Below the pieces are notes generated by a model. That model was not told the DNA's origin and did not search any database. It was given only the letters and a program-made list of their open reading frames with translations. Positions 10,340 to 21,805 of a DNA stretch of 64,000 bases are shown here, one piece after another. Made by a program: the position numbers and the translations under genes. Origin of the DNA: Sphagnum compactum (Eukaryota > Bryophyta > Sphagnopsida > Sphagnales); contig OZ234497.1 of the NCBI GenBank assembly GCA_965153455.1, positions 5,208,001-5,272,000 on the forward strand, read 5' to 3'. The stretch's first letter is position 1, and the number at the start of each line of letters is the position of its first letter.

Positions 10340-12968
10340 GTTTTTGGAGGTCCATCCCATAAGACCAAAATCTATAAATGCAGCATGCAACAAAGTAGGA
10401 GAACATGTGTGGCCTTGTATCTTGAGGATGAGTACGAACAACTTGTAGTGGAAGCACATTTTGATTATAAGCAACTTGACAACCCAATTTGTAATTGACC
10501 TTCCTTCTACTATAAGTTCTATAAGGTTTGCATGAAAGATAAACATTTTGTCTTACCACAAAATGATGAATTAGTGCCTTTCTTACAAGGGGAAAGACCT
10601 CTTGAAAATGTACCCAACTTGGCACAAGAGTGAAACAAAGGAAATTGTCAGGTTAGGTGTTAAATATGGGAATACCATACCTAGCTAAAAGAAGCATCCT
10701 ACTTCAAATGAAATGGATCTTCCTCCTAAACAAGTATCACCCGATCCAATATGTTTAGAAATAGGGGTTATGCCACCTCCACGACATAGACATGCTAAAG
10801 AAGGCATATGCATCATTAGTAATGATGATGATTTCTCCCTTACTCCACATGAAAACAAAGGTAAGCAATTAGGTGTGACTAAACTCTCCATTCTAGGAGC
10901 AATTCTTGTGTACAACATGCTCCCAAGGAGAAGTCGAAAATCCCTACCCAAACTAAAACTACCACACCACTTTTTGGTTCCCAATCTATTACAAACTTGT
11001 CTACTACAAATCCACAACGAACTTTGACGAATTTTAATAGATCTGAAATGGAGGCAAAGCCATTGGCCACTACAAAGACATTCACAATAAAAGGTGGTTG
11101 TGAATTACCTCCTCTTCCAAAAGAAGTGTTAATGAATGGGTTGTTTGTGTTGTTGTCGAAAACAGATACGGCTATGGACACGTCTCTTTTACAAGATCCC
11201 AAAGCTTGCATGGCAATTTTTACGAGCATGGAAACAATTGGAACCTTATGCAATAATCTTGTTGCTACATTTGGGCAATGGTATTTATATCCTACAGTAA
11301 ATGTATGTCTGCCATCCATTCATGTTTCATCAAATTTTCCAACCAGTTTTACAATGTCATGTTGCATTTGGTATCTTCATTTGTTAATTAACTTTTGCCT
11401 TTTGCTTTAGGAAAATGGAGGTATTGACATAAGTCCTTAAATAGAGGTTATTGTGAAGAGTTGTTTAGTTGCTTGCACATCTAATGGGGCTAAAAAGAAG
11501 ACAATGGAGAGATTTTGAAAGATTAAGGGTTTGAAGGACTGCGTAGAATACCTGACGTTGAAGAAAAAGTATGAAGCAAAGAAAGCAAGTGCTTCATTGA
11601 CCTTCGAGAAGAAAAAAGTTAATTATGTTTTGCAACAACTTCTTGGTTTTGATGAGAAGGTAAATTTCACAATGCAACTGTTATGTTTGTCGGGTCTTGT
11701 ATTTATTGCCACTACATTTTAGTTTTTAGCCATCTTGGATCACACACCCTAACACATTTGGCACATTAGTGGTTTGTTGATCTACATGTAGGTTCGGGCT
11801 AAAGAAGAGAAGAAAATGTGGGGCTAGTCACTTTTGTATTGTGTCCTCAAGCTCGACTGAGTGGCATCAAGTCCACAGTGCCCATGCACCACGCTAAGTA
11901 GGAGTTGCAGGACATATTGGCTGAATTAGAAAAGGAAATAGAACATTTTTCCTTGTAATGTGAATGCCCTCATATTGTTTGAGCATTCAAAATGTTTTGT
12001 AGACCACTTTATGAGAGGTGCCCACCATTGATACTTTATGCCCATAATGTATCTTCTATAGCAGGTTATGATTTCAACAACTTGTGTGTTGGAAAATGTC
12101 TATGTCGGACTAACACATTCCTTGAAATTTCTAGGTCGAGAAGTTGCATCCTTTGGCTCATCCTCTTGATGTTTTAACCAAATGCAACATATTACATTTT
12201 GCCCGCAATATGGCACACTTTGTCTTCCTAATGGTTGTGGTACAAGATTTGGTTGACTATGGCTTTGCATGGTTTCTTAAGATTCATCAAAGTCATGAGG
12301 ATGTCTTTTCATCTCAGCATGATTTGTTGGGGCTTCTAGGTTTTGACTATGAGCAATAACATATTGTCATTAAAAAAATTCAAACTTTTATTTGTAAGAT
12401 TGCCCATAGAGCAATTGTTGACATTCATTATGTTGGGCAAATGAAGTTGTTGGAAAACATGTGGTGCAATGGCACATTGTTTCTTAACCAATGCCATTTC
12501 CTTGACCAAGTGACCACAATAATCTCCTATTTTTCCTCTTCTTATTCCTATAGGGTTTTTGTTTATGTGTTTGCTATTAAGGTTTAGTGATTGTTAATAT
12601 ACGTTTGTTTTCATTTTGTGCAGGTTGTCAATGATGTTTTGTTGCTAAGGGAGGACATAAATATTGGCTGGTTATTTGGAAAGGTCGATTTAGTGGAGGA
12701 AGGTGCATAACATAACATTTCCAAAAGATGCAGAGATAATCTTATTGAATTTCGTGATTGTCAGTTGCAAGGTGTCATGGTCAAATTGGGCAAGGCCAAA
12801 AACCCCAAGTCAGTCACTATAGATGTGACCAAGACCTGTGACCAAGTCTAAGCCTACCCTACTGAAGTTATTCGTGATGATGGTGAACAAACAATGCGAG
12901 ACATTGATGTGTCTACTATTATTCCAATAGTTGACAACATCATTGATTTAGGTTTACTTCCATATTGA
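10340..12968 (+). pseudogene. Decayed multi-exon gene, family unknown
   Basis: Several long frames are separated by introns with good splice sites. One frame runs from an AG at 10338-10339 to 10633 with a single TGA at 10496-10498. Another covers about 10997-11302, then a GT-AG intron 11303-11410 in phase 0, then 11411-11659 with stops at 11438-11440 and 11516-11518, then a GTAAAT donor. Further pieces lie near 11790-11960, 12144-12359 and 12624-12968; the last follows a CAG acceptor, carries two stops and ends in TGA. The intact splice signals with scattered stops suggest a once real protein, charged and Lys/Glu-rich in the middle. I do not recognise the family. It lies inside the inverted-repeat pair and on the opposite strand to the Mutator-like transposase at 18-21 kb, so it may be a second or captured gene of a large transposon. 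Confidence 0.5.
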
Positions 12969-13102
12969 AGCAAAAATGTTATATTTTGTCCTTATTGGTT
13001 TAGCTCCTTTCTTGTTTGTTGTTTTTGTTCTAGGCCAATGTATGTATGTGCTATTCGCTTGAATTCAAACTTTAACAAAAAATATAAAATGTCCCAAGAG
13101 GG

Positions 13103-13960
13103 TGACGTGCTCCCAAGTTCCTAGTTAAACCCAAGATGGGTCTAAGTTACTTAAACAGCGGAATTGTGAAGAACTCAAGGCACGTTCCCAACTCTCAGCA
13201 CTAAAAAGGGTAGAGGGGCATGCTGAAGCTCCAGGATGGGACTAGGAAGAGTGACAAGCTTTAGTTACTCACTCGAATCTGCATCAAACCAACCAACAAG
13301 TTGGTTAGTTCACTTTTTGGATCACCTTTGGTGCTAGGACAAGCCACGAGCAACTCTGGACTCACAAGACTCACCATGACCCGGACTCAGGGGAAACCAC
13401 TACCTTTCCCCATATAGTATTCTCTGCGTCTCTCCGCGGCACCTACATCCGAATGATTTTTTGTCCCGGGAGTCCCAAGGAGGAGTCCCGAAACTATCCT
13501 GGTTTGGACTCTCGCAACTTTGTGAGACTATAACTCTTTGTTCAAACCTCTGATTGGGACGAGGTCTGAAACAAAGTTGTAGCTCTTGTTGAGAGCTTTC
13601 CAACGGTGTGTTGCACTTTACCTGTACGCACCAGGGTTGGGTCGATTCCCGACTTTTAGTGGTGGGGAGTCAAATTGCCAATTTGACTCCCCACCCTTCT
13701 TTTGGCGATAACTTGTGCTGTAGATGTGCAAATGACTCATATGAGCCCATTTTCGACATCTACACTTCCATAGTTTTTCAATGACATAAAGAACTCCTCA
13801 ATGTGGGGGGTGTTTTGACCCCTGCAATCGAACTTTGAAGTTTCAAGGGACTCCCAAGTCCCCATTTCGGGAGTGTGAGTCTCATCCTCACACTCTCTCA
13901 AAATAGGGTTGCGACAATGTGAGTTTCATCCTCACACTCTCTCAAAGTAGGGTTGCAACA
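13103..13960 (+). mobile_element. Solo LTR, same family as 45550-46370
   Basis: It starts TGACGTGCTCC and ends GGTTGCAACA. It aligns with the 45550-46370 copy throughout, including a shared TATAGTATTCTCTGC promoter-like stretch near 13417. The flanks GAGGG (13098-13102) and GAAGG (13961-13965) look like a target duplication with one change. The last roughly 44 bp are duplicated in tandem; an inner end reads TAGGGTTGCGACA at 13904-13916. No internal domain is attached. Confidence 0.75.
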
Positions 13961-16689
13961 GAAGGAGTTCTTCAGGTGAAGCTAAGGAGTAAGTAGAAGG
14001 GTTGCTACCGATAGATTCAAAACTGATCACCAACATCTTCAACAACTTAGTTCACTCCAATGAGAATGCGCCTATTCCATTTAGTCTTGTGCCCAAAAAA
14101 AAAGGGGGAAGTTGATTTATTGCAATGTTGTGTGTCTAATCCAAGCCCAACTACTCCAATCTGTACAGCCCACCTCCCTCCTGATTTGCAAGCTTTCATT
14201 AGGACACCTTCTTTCTCTCGAAGGTTGCACCTTCTAGGACAAACTAAACACAACCCCATGCATCCCATTCCCAATTTCAATATCATGTTGGAACTTCCCC
14301 CATGATACTACGGGATCCGAAGCAACTTACACAAAAGAGGGGAGAAAATAAAAAAACACTTAAGTCCTCAACAACCCATGATAGTGGCATTGGAATTCTT
14401 TATTTCTAGGAAACTTTGTTCTATAAGGTTTTAGGGTTTTTGTCAGTTTTGGGGTCTTTGACAAAAATAATGTTTTGCAAGATGTCTTGTTGCTTGCAAG
14501 TTGACATCCTTTGTGTAGGAGTTCATTATTAGTAAAGGGGGTATTAAAGAGGTAGCACTTTCTTTTCAGATCCAACAACATTATGTGAAATTGAAGTTTG
14601 ATGCGAATATCTCCCTTCTGGACAACCCCACAAGACACCTGAGCATGGATTCCATGGATTTTTTAAAATTGTGGTTCTCACATTTTCATATGAATTCACA
14701 ATAGATGTACATCACACAACCTCACCTCTAGGACAGTGTAAAGAATTGGACCAAAGAAAGAGGGGACTCAAAACAAAGTGTACTGCAACTTGTCCAAAAC
14801 AAATTAGAAATCCCATTTATGTTAAGGACCTCATAATCCCACTATAGAATGCCAACCACTGGAATGTGATTGTAATGAATGAGGACCACCTTCTCCATTA
14901 TGACCTTTTGAAGATTGAAAATATCTTCCTATCTACATTGGTACACTAAGTTTTTGCCAAACAGTGGGCTATTAAGCAAGGTCCCATGTCTCGGAATGCC
15001 ATTTGGAAGCGGGCCACAATAAACAACTCTTGGGTGTGACCAGATGGGCCACAACAATAATCAAATTGGGAATGTAGGTTGTATGTTATGAGGTTCATAA
15101 CTAGTTATTACGAATGGAAGTCGGCAAATCAGTTTGATAGCATTCAGGTATGTGTATGTTTGAAATGTTGATAGATTTGTGTGTGATTGCAACCCATTCT
15201 ATAGTGCGACCTAACCTATTGGGTTTGGTGAATGCAAGTGACAGTGAACATGTTCTCAAAGGTTGAAGTTGTTCAAGCATGAGACACATTACAAGGTGCA
15301 ATCTTAGATGCCCTGCAACAATCAAGGTTAGCAAAATCTAGGTGGATAGTTGGGTTGAACCTATCAACTGAAGGTGTACAATCAATTTCAACACAGTCTC
15401 ACAGCGTAACAGGAGCATGGCGGAGTGGTAAAACAAGGAAGCTTGGCTCTTATGTTTCTTAAACAAAAAATCTATTATAGTTGGGATTTAACAAATCTTC
15501 TGGTTGGTTTTGTGCCACTGTGCATTGTGCACTATCTAGTTTTGTAGGGTCAAATGTTCTATGGCATTGACACATTGTAAACAAGAGACTTAAATTACTA
15601 ATTGTGACCGTTATGTGGATTGTTTGAATCGAAGGGTGGCAGGTTTAATTGTTGTTGCATTGTTGGTTTCCAGGTTACAAGTGTGATGTCCAAAGCTTTG
15701 CATTGCATTATTGTTGGGTTGAGTGTTTATTTTGGTTTTTTGGTTTGTTGCATGGTTTTGAAATGTATGTATAAGTTTTGCTTTAGGTGAGTTACAGTGT
15801 GGCAATCATGGTGTAAGGGGGATAAATAGTTAGGTGTATCATTATAGGTTGCAAAATGGTACAGTTGAACACCAATAACATGTAATCCTCTAAAGATAGA
15901 TTAAAAACATTGAACCCAAATTGCTTGCCATAATTGCATCCACCCCACAATATACCCCTTTCAATCTACAACAATATATTCTAAGATAAAATAGACACTT
16001 AAACACCCAAGTAGAAGCCACATCACTTTGATTATGTTTATAATGTGTTATTACATATTTTGTGACAAGGATGTCTACTGGATGTTCATGTAATTCTTTG
16101 TACAATGTCCCATAGACAATGTAGAAATCCAATAAATGATTGCAGAATCATAATTATGGAAAAAATGTTGAAAACGATATATGAAGCGTTTAACTAAATC
16201 ACACAAAGTTGCAGGTAATGTATTAATTGTTCTCAAATTCTAGCAAACATTATTTGGTACACAAACAAACCCCAACAAATCACAAAGGAAACTTAAAGTT
16301 GACCCCACCCTAAGGTACCACATTTTAGATGCGCTTATGCCTTGTTGTTTTATCCTTTATATGGTTGTCTTTTTGAATAAAGGGTTCATTAGAAGAAATT
16401 TTGTCCTTTGTAACCAAGAAATCTATGACTACAAGTCTTAAATGACTATATCTATGATTTTAGTCATAAACTATTACTTCGGATCTTATGTGTAAAAAGT
16501 TATAATCATACATTAATGGGGCATGTGACAAATAGATGATGAGGTGGTAACAAAATGGGGGATGTTAATTTTCATCACTTTTATTTCATCTATATGGCAT
16601 CCATGATTAATGACAAAGTGATGTGGATGTTTGATTCTCATTACAATGACTAGAAAATAACTATAAGTCATTTGATATGAACATAAACA
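13961..16689. other. Intergenic, no recognised gene
   Basis: Many small open frames occur on both strands, none with a recognisable motif or splice structure. The stretch may hold older mobile-element debris. Confidence 0.5.
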
Positions 16690-17392
16690 ACCTTACCCCC
16701 ACCCCCCACCTACCTACCACATACCCACCAACCCACCCATCCACCACCTACCTACTTACCTACCTACCTATTACCCACTTACCTACCCACCAACCTACCC
16801 ACCCACCCACCTACCTACCTACTACCCACTTACTTATCCACCAACCTATCTACCTACCTATTACCCATTTACTTAACCCACCAACCTACCCACCCACCTA
16901 CCTATTACCCACTTACCTACCCATCCACCTATCTACTTACCTACTACCCACTTACCTACCCATCCACCTATCTACCTACCTATTACCCACTTACCTACCC
17001 ACCAACCTATCTACCTACCTATTATCCACTTACCTACCCACCAACCTATCTACCTACCTACTAACCATTTACCTATTCACCAACCCACCCACCCACCTAC
17101 CTATTTATTTACCTACCTACCTACCTATTTACCCATCCACCCACCTACTATTTATCTCCTTACCTACTTACTTACCTACCCACCCACTCACTTACTTACC
17201 TATCTACCTCCCATGCACCCAACCACCCACCTACCTACCTACTACCCACTTACCTACCCACCAACCTGCCCATCTACGTACCTATGTACCTACGTATTTC
17301 CTATCCTCCCACCCACCCACCCACCCACACATGACCCACTTACTTACCTACTTACCTACCCACTTCCTACTTATCATCTTATTGCTTGCTAC
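16690..17392. repeat. (CCTA/CCCA)n tetranucleotide array
   Basis: About 700 bp of interrupted ACCT/ACCC tetramers (CCTACCTACC, CCCACCCACC, CTTACCTACC). Because the period is not a multiple of three, one strand stays open as a long Pro/Thr/Tyr/Leu-rich frame that is not a gene. Confidence 0.95.
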
Positions 17393-17464
17393 TTGCCTCA
17401 TAGTCTTGTAGTGATATGAAATAAACACGTGAAATAAAAAACTTGACCAAAATTGGACACCTTT

Positions 17465-17560
17465 TGATGTTGCAGTCCATTGGTAAAGACTTGGTTATTT
17501 TTGTGAAGGTGAAAGGTTCAATTCCTAATATTTGCAACCTATGTGCATTCCTAAAGGCTA
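17465..17560 (+). mobile_element. Possible tRNA-derived SINE head
   Basis: An A-box-like TGCAGTCCATTGGTAAAGAC at 17471-17490 is followed 25 nt later by a B-box-like GGTTCAATTCC at 17515-17525, the order and rough spacing of a polymerase III promoter in a tRNA. A complete tRNA fold is not evident. It is flanked by tetranucleotide repeats. Confidence 0.3.
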
Positions 17561-17690
17561 GGGTAAGTAGGCTAGACTAAGGTAGTTACATAGGTTACGT
17601 AAGTTAGGTTAGGTAGGTTAAGCTACTACCTACCTACCTACTTGCCTTTTTCCACCGACCTAAACCTATTACCCACCTACCTACCTATAA
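17560..17690. repeat. Degenerate TAGG/CCTA repeats
   Basis: GTTAGGTTAGGTAGGTTAAG is followed by CTACCTACCTACC on the same strand, so the two halves are partly complementary. It is an outlier of the larger array just upstream. Confidence 0.7.
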
Positions 17691-18149
17691 AAATACTTTG
17701 TGTCTACTAATCATATTTTAGTCATTCATTATATGACTCCTTAGCATTATATGTGGTTTGTCCTCTATGACTTGTCGTTAATGATTATCGGATGAAAAGT
17801 GCCACATTAAACATTAAATGATTACTTATCCTTTGTTATTTGTCTGTTACAACTAAAGGCCTCTAAATCATACATGTCCAGTATGACTACAAAATCAATC
17901 ATATACGGAGTCATAGATTTAAGAATTTCTTCTAGTGGTTCAAGCAATCTTTTATGCCTTTTCAATGCATTATCACTTGTTGCGTATGGGAACAAAGTTA
18001 TGGTAGTTGGGTGTGCCCCATGTTAACATGTTCTATTGTTTGCCTCTCAAAAGTCTCAATGTTGAAAGCAAATGCATTTGCAAGGTTGGAAGTTCCATGG
18101 TCATGGCTCTAAGGTCAGAAAAAACCTTGTCAATGACATCAATTACATC

Positions 18150-19600
18150 TTCATCTATTGTGGATTCAAGATGATCCTTGAGCTCCAAACCAATTTTTTG
18201 GCCAAGCTATTCATCAATGGGATCGTCATCTTTGGTGTCATTGTCTCCAATCCCATAATTAAGACTATTGTGTTCGGGGACTGCACCACCCCATGCAACC
18301 CTATGCAAGGTACCAATCTCTCTAACAATTGAACCATCCCCAATGTTTGGATGAAACATCTTGAAAACTTTCATGACATGCTTACATATAATGCCTTGTG
18401 CTATAAGGGGGCAATCACATTACGGCCATTTTGAAGTTGGGGCGTGAACAATCCACATTTTTCCTAAGTGGTTGGTGGATGCCACAAATGTAATGCCCTC
18501 CCCATCTAGGTGCAATAGGACATTTGTATCTGGAATGTCACAAGCTCAGAAAAAGGCACTGGCAATAATGCCTTCTTGTTTTTTGTTTCTCACATGACCG
18601 AAAATTTTGCATTGCACCCCATACTAATAGTGAGTAGAACATCATTAACAATATTGTAGATGAACTAGTCCATCTTACATCCTATAAACCTTTCTCGGAA
18701 AGAATACAAAATTCGTTTCATATTGATGTGAAATGATTCCGTAGTTGCATTAGTGTCTTGTCCTACATGGGGGATGTTTTGATTTCCAATGCACCACATC
18801 CCTGCTTTTGGCAATCAATGTTCATTCAAGTATTCACAAAAGCGGGTTAAATTAGGGTAATTGGGTGCCAACTTTTCCAGTTGTTGTTTTGCCCACAAGA
18901 CAGGTTCTGCATGAAGTGGACAATCTCGAGAATACATGATGCTTCTAAAAGCAAATAAAACTCTTGACCTTTTTTCCGCACTAACAATCTTCTTGACTAC
19001 ATTCTTAGCCCAAGCTTTGCAGACATGCCATAGGCACAAAAACACCTTGGTTTCAGGCCAAATGTTGCTGCAAATGCAAGTTTGAGAATTAAACTTTGAG
19101 GCTATGGGCTTACAAACAAATAGCCTTCAACACGGGATGGAATGAAAGTAAATATCAAAGGTCTTTGATTTGTAGCAAATTCTTACCTTAGGACATTGAT
19201 TTCGTTGGCACATTGTCCACAATGATAGCATTGGGCATCCAATTGATCAGGAGGCGTTTTGATAATGCTTGGAGAACTAGGTGTAGGTCATTCTCCCTAC
19301 TTTTTCCAATGACAATGAAGGCAACTAGTTTGCCATTTTGTCATTCGTCAAACACCATCAATGTATACAAAGGGTACTACAAAGAACATGACAAATATTA
19401 TATCCTACATTCATAAACAACAATCTTGTCACTACACTTCATTCAGTGGAAGAAGAGGTTCAACAGAAGGGAAAGGCATACCCTGTTTTAACTTGTTCCA
19501 AAGGTTGCATCGAATGAAATTAAATTGTGGTTTCCAAATTTTTCCATCATTTCAAACTACCATGGAGTTTGAATTCCGAATGTGAATGGTGTGTCATCTT
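18150..19600 (-). pseudogene. Mutator-like (MULE/FAR1-type) transposase remnant A
   Basis: Read from high to low coordinates, the order fits a MULE transposase. FGIQTPW comes near 19575 and FDATFGTS (first catalytic Asp) near 19510. About 110 bp of stop-rich DNA follows (old intron or insertion). Then PLYTLMVFDE is near 19340 and IIVDN (second Asp) near 19222. LCLWHVCKAW is near 19025, the Cys/His motif after the second Asp. A SWIM-type CDC...CKH is near 18380-18440, with an in-frame stop just before it. The best single frame is 18815-19045. Such enzymes cut and paste DNA between terminal inverted repeats. This copy has several stops and is inactive. An N-terminal part may lie at 20690-21005. 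Confidence 0.7.
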
Positions 19601-20689
19601 GGTTCGGTAGATTTAGATCCTAAGGGACCTGTTGGACATAATAAAAAACTAAATCAGGGTTCTCCAAAATTAGGGTATATCAACTAACAAAGGCTTAGGT
19701 CCAAATATGGTTACTTGGCGATGAATGCTCTTTGACAAGCTCACTTGATGGACATACTTGACATTATTTTCCCAATTTGAGATTTGGGTTGTGAATATTG
19801 GGTCAATTATGGAAATTCACTCAAAGATTTTCTTCCCTTTTATTTGGCGATAATCACTCCCTTTCCTTTGCCTATGTTTTTGTTGTGTAGACAAGAGTAG
19901 TTTTTACAAGTCTACAAGTAGAACGTTGGTTCTATCTTTTGGTCCAAAGTTGTAAGAGTATTTCCATAACAAAGAAAATGGCTTTAAATGACCTACCAAT
20001 ATCAGGAATATAAAGAATTTGTTTTATGTGAATAGTCCAAAAGTTGTATTAGTGAATCAAATTATTTACCAGACTACAAAAGAAACTAAAATCTAGGATA
20101 CGACATCAAACCACACATGAAACTAAGGTCTAGGGTAGGACATCAAACCCCATTTCAAACTAAGGTGTAAGGCAATATAACATAGAACATTGTAGGACAT
20201 CATAACCCGTATGAAAATAGAATATAGGGCAGACAATTTAAGAAATGCCTCAATTTGGAAATAATAAATGAAGACTACAGGATAGGAAATAATTAAGAAT
20301 AATGTTAGATGGAGAATAGATGTGAGGTACAATAGACATTGGAAACAATTAGGGGTGGAGATATAGGAAAGCGGTTGATATAATTTGCTAACTAATAACT
20401 CAGAAAAAATTGCTTGGATGTTGCTAAGTTTACACAATAGTGCAATGTTGTTTTGGAGCTTGAAATTATCGAGGTCATTTTAACTTGGGGCCCAAAATAC
20501 AGAGATCTTCACACATGGAACATTTAGAAACCTGAATGTGAAAGAAACAATGGATGGCAGCAAACAAATAAAAAACAATGCATTGCTTTGAAAAAGGACA
20601 ACCTTAAAGATAAAATAGCACTTGTAAACAAGCATTGTAGAATTTGTTTTAGGGTGTGTCAATGTGTTTGGGGGATTACAAATTTTGTG

Positions 20690-21005
20690 TTCCTTTGTCC
20701 TTGTAAATTTGCAAAGGCAACTCAGGGTAATTATGTTCCCCTTGGACAAAATCCTCAAGCTAATCCCAGGGGATGATTGCAATTTCAATGTGGTTATAGA
20801 GGCTATGCCGAGTTGTGACATGAGGAAGCCAATTGATATCATGCTTTTGAAATGGTCTAGGAGGAGGAGATTGCAATGTTTCTTTCAAAGCTTGAATTAA
20901 ATCCATTTCCCTTGAAGCAAGAAATGGTTCATTCTCCAATGTCTCTATACCTACAACATCCACATCTTCACATGCCATTGCAATTATGAAATTCTCTAGT
21001 CCCAC
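20690..21005 (-). pseudogene. Possible N-terminal piece of MULE remnant A
   Basis: One frame with a single TAG (20760-20762) runs from an acidic N-terminus (ACEDVDVVGIETLENE) to DFVQGEHNYPELP. It sits upstream of and in line with the transposase at 18150-19600. A roughly similar LEFLEGERGD stretch occurs at the N-terminus of MULE remnant C. The likeness is weak and I do not recognise a family. Confidence 0.3.
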
Positions 21006-21554
21006 AAATGATCTGCAACTTTGGTTTTGTACGCTAATTTTTTAAGAAGACTATGCAAGAATTAGAAACTAGGCTGAATGTGAGCTGCAATTGGAAGTTA
21101 TTTTCAATCCCAAGCTTAATTCCAATCTAGGCCAAATGGAAGCCTTTAGGTCGAATATACATTCTTGCATCAAAATCTATGTTAGACATCAAAAACTTTG
21201 AAAAATTAAGGTTTTACAAATAGTGAAACAAGACAAAACAAATGACTAATGCAACCCAAAACTCTTCTATTGCAAGCATGGATAAGAAATTGGTTTCTAA
21301 ATTTGTGGTGTACAAAGAATCATGTTTTGTAGCAAATAATTATTTTTTTACAAAAATTTGGTGTTTCGACTTTATTGTTAGAAAATTGCAAGTTGTGGCA
21401 ACCTTTTGTGTTGGTTTCATCAAATGTATGGTTGTGAGTTGGCCATGAATCTTATCACAATTTAGTTTTATTTTAGATGCAAGATGTGAATAGATCTCAA
21501 AGGTGGTTCTGTTGTAGTCGAAATCTAGAGCTTTGCGCGATGAAAACTGGGAAC

Positions 21555-21805
21555 ATTCAAGGCAATATTTTTAGCCTGTTTTCAAATCTATGTGCATGCA
21601 AAATGTTGCATAGAACATGAGAGTGTTTTGCAATCGAAAAATCAATCACAATTGACAATGAATGCTTGGAAATGAGTTTGACGACATTCTACAAACGGTG
21701 ATGGGTAGGGCCCCCCTGGTGGCCATGATGGCAGCTCCGGTGGTGGGTTAAGGTGACCGAGAACAATGACGGACAGAGCTCGATGGATGGGGGATATTTA
21801 GCATA
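21555..21805. repeat. Dispersed repeat, inverted partner of 8540-8812
   Basis: It matches the reverse complement of 8540-8812. The outer end carries GGACAGAGCTCGATGG followed by TATTTAGCAT; a similar pair of phrases recurs at about 25175-25225, suggesting a third, partial family member. Confidence 0.7.

Noticed and set aside
15415-15470. tRNA-like stretch (TGGCGGAGTGGTAAAAC)
   Set aside because: A box A-like word is present but no box B or clover-leaf partner sequence follows at the right distance.
16677-17411. A 244-codon open frame rich in Pro, Thr, Tyr and Leu
   Set aside because: It is the translation of a CCTA/CCCA tetranucleotide array; a frame shifted by the same repeat reads nearly the same, so openness is not evidence of coding.
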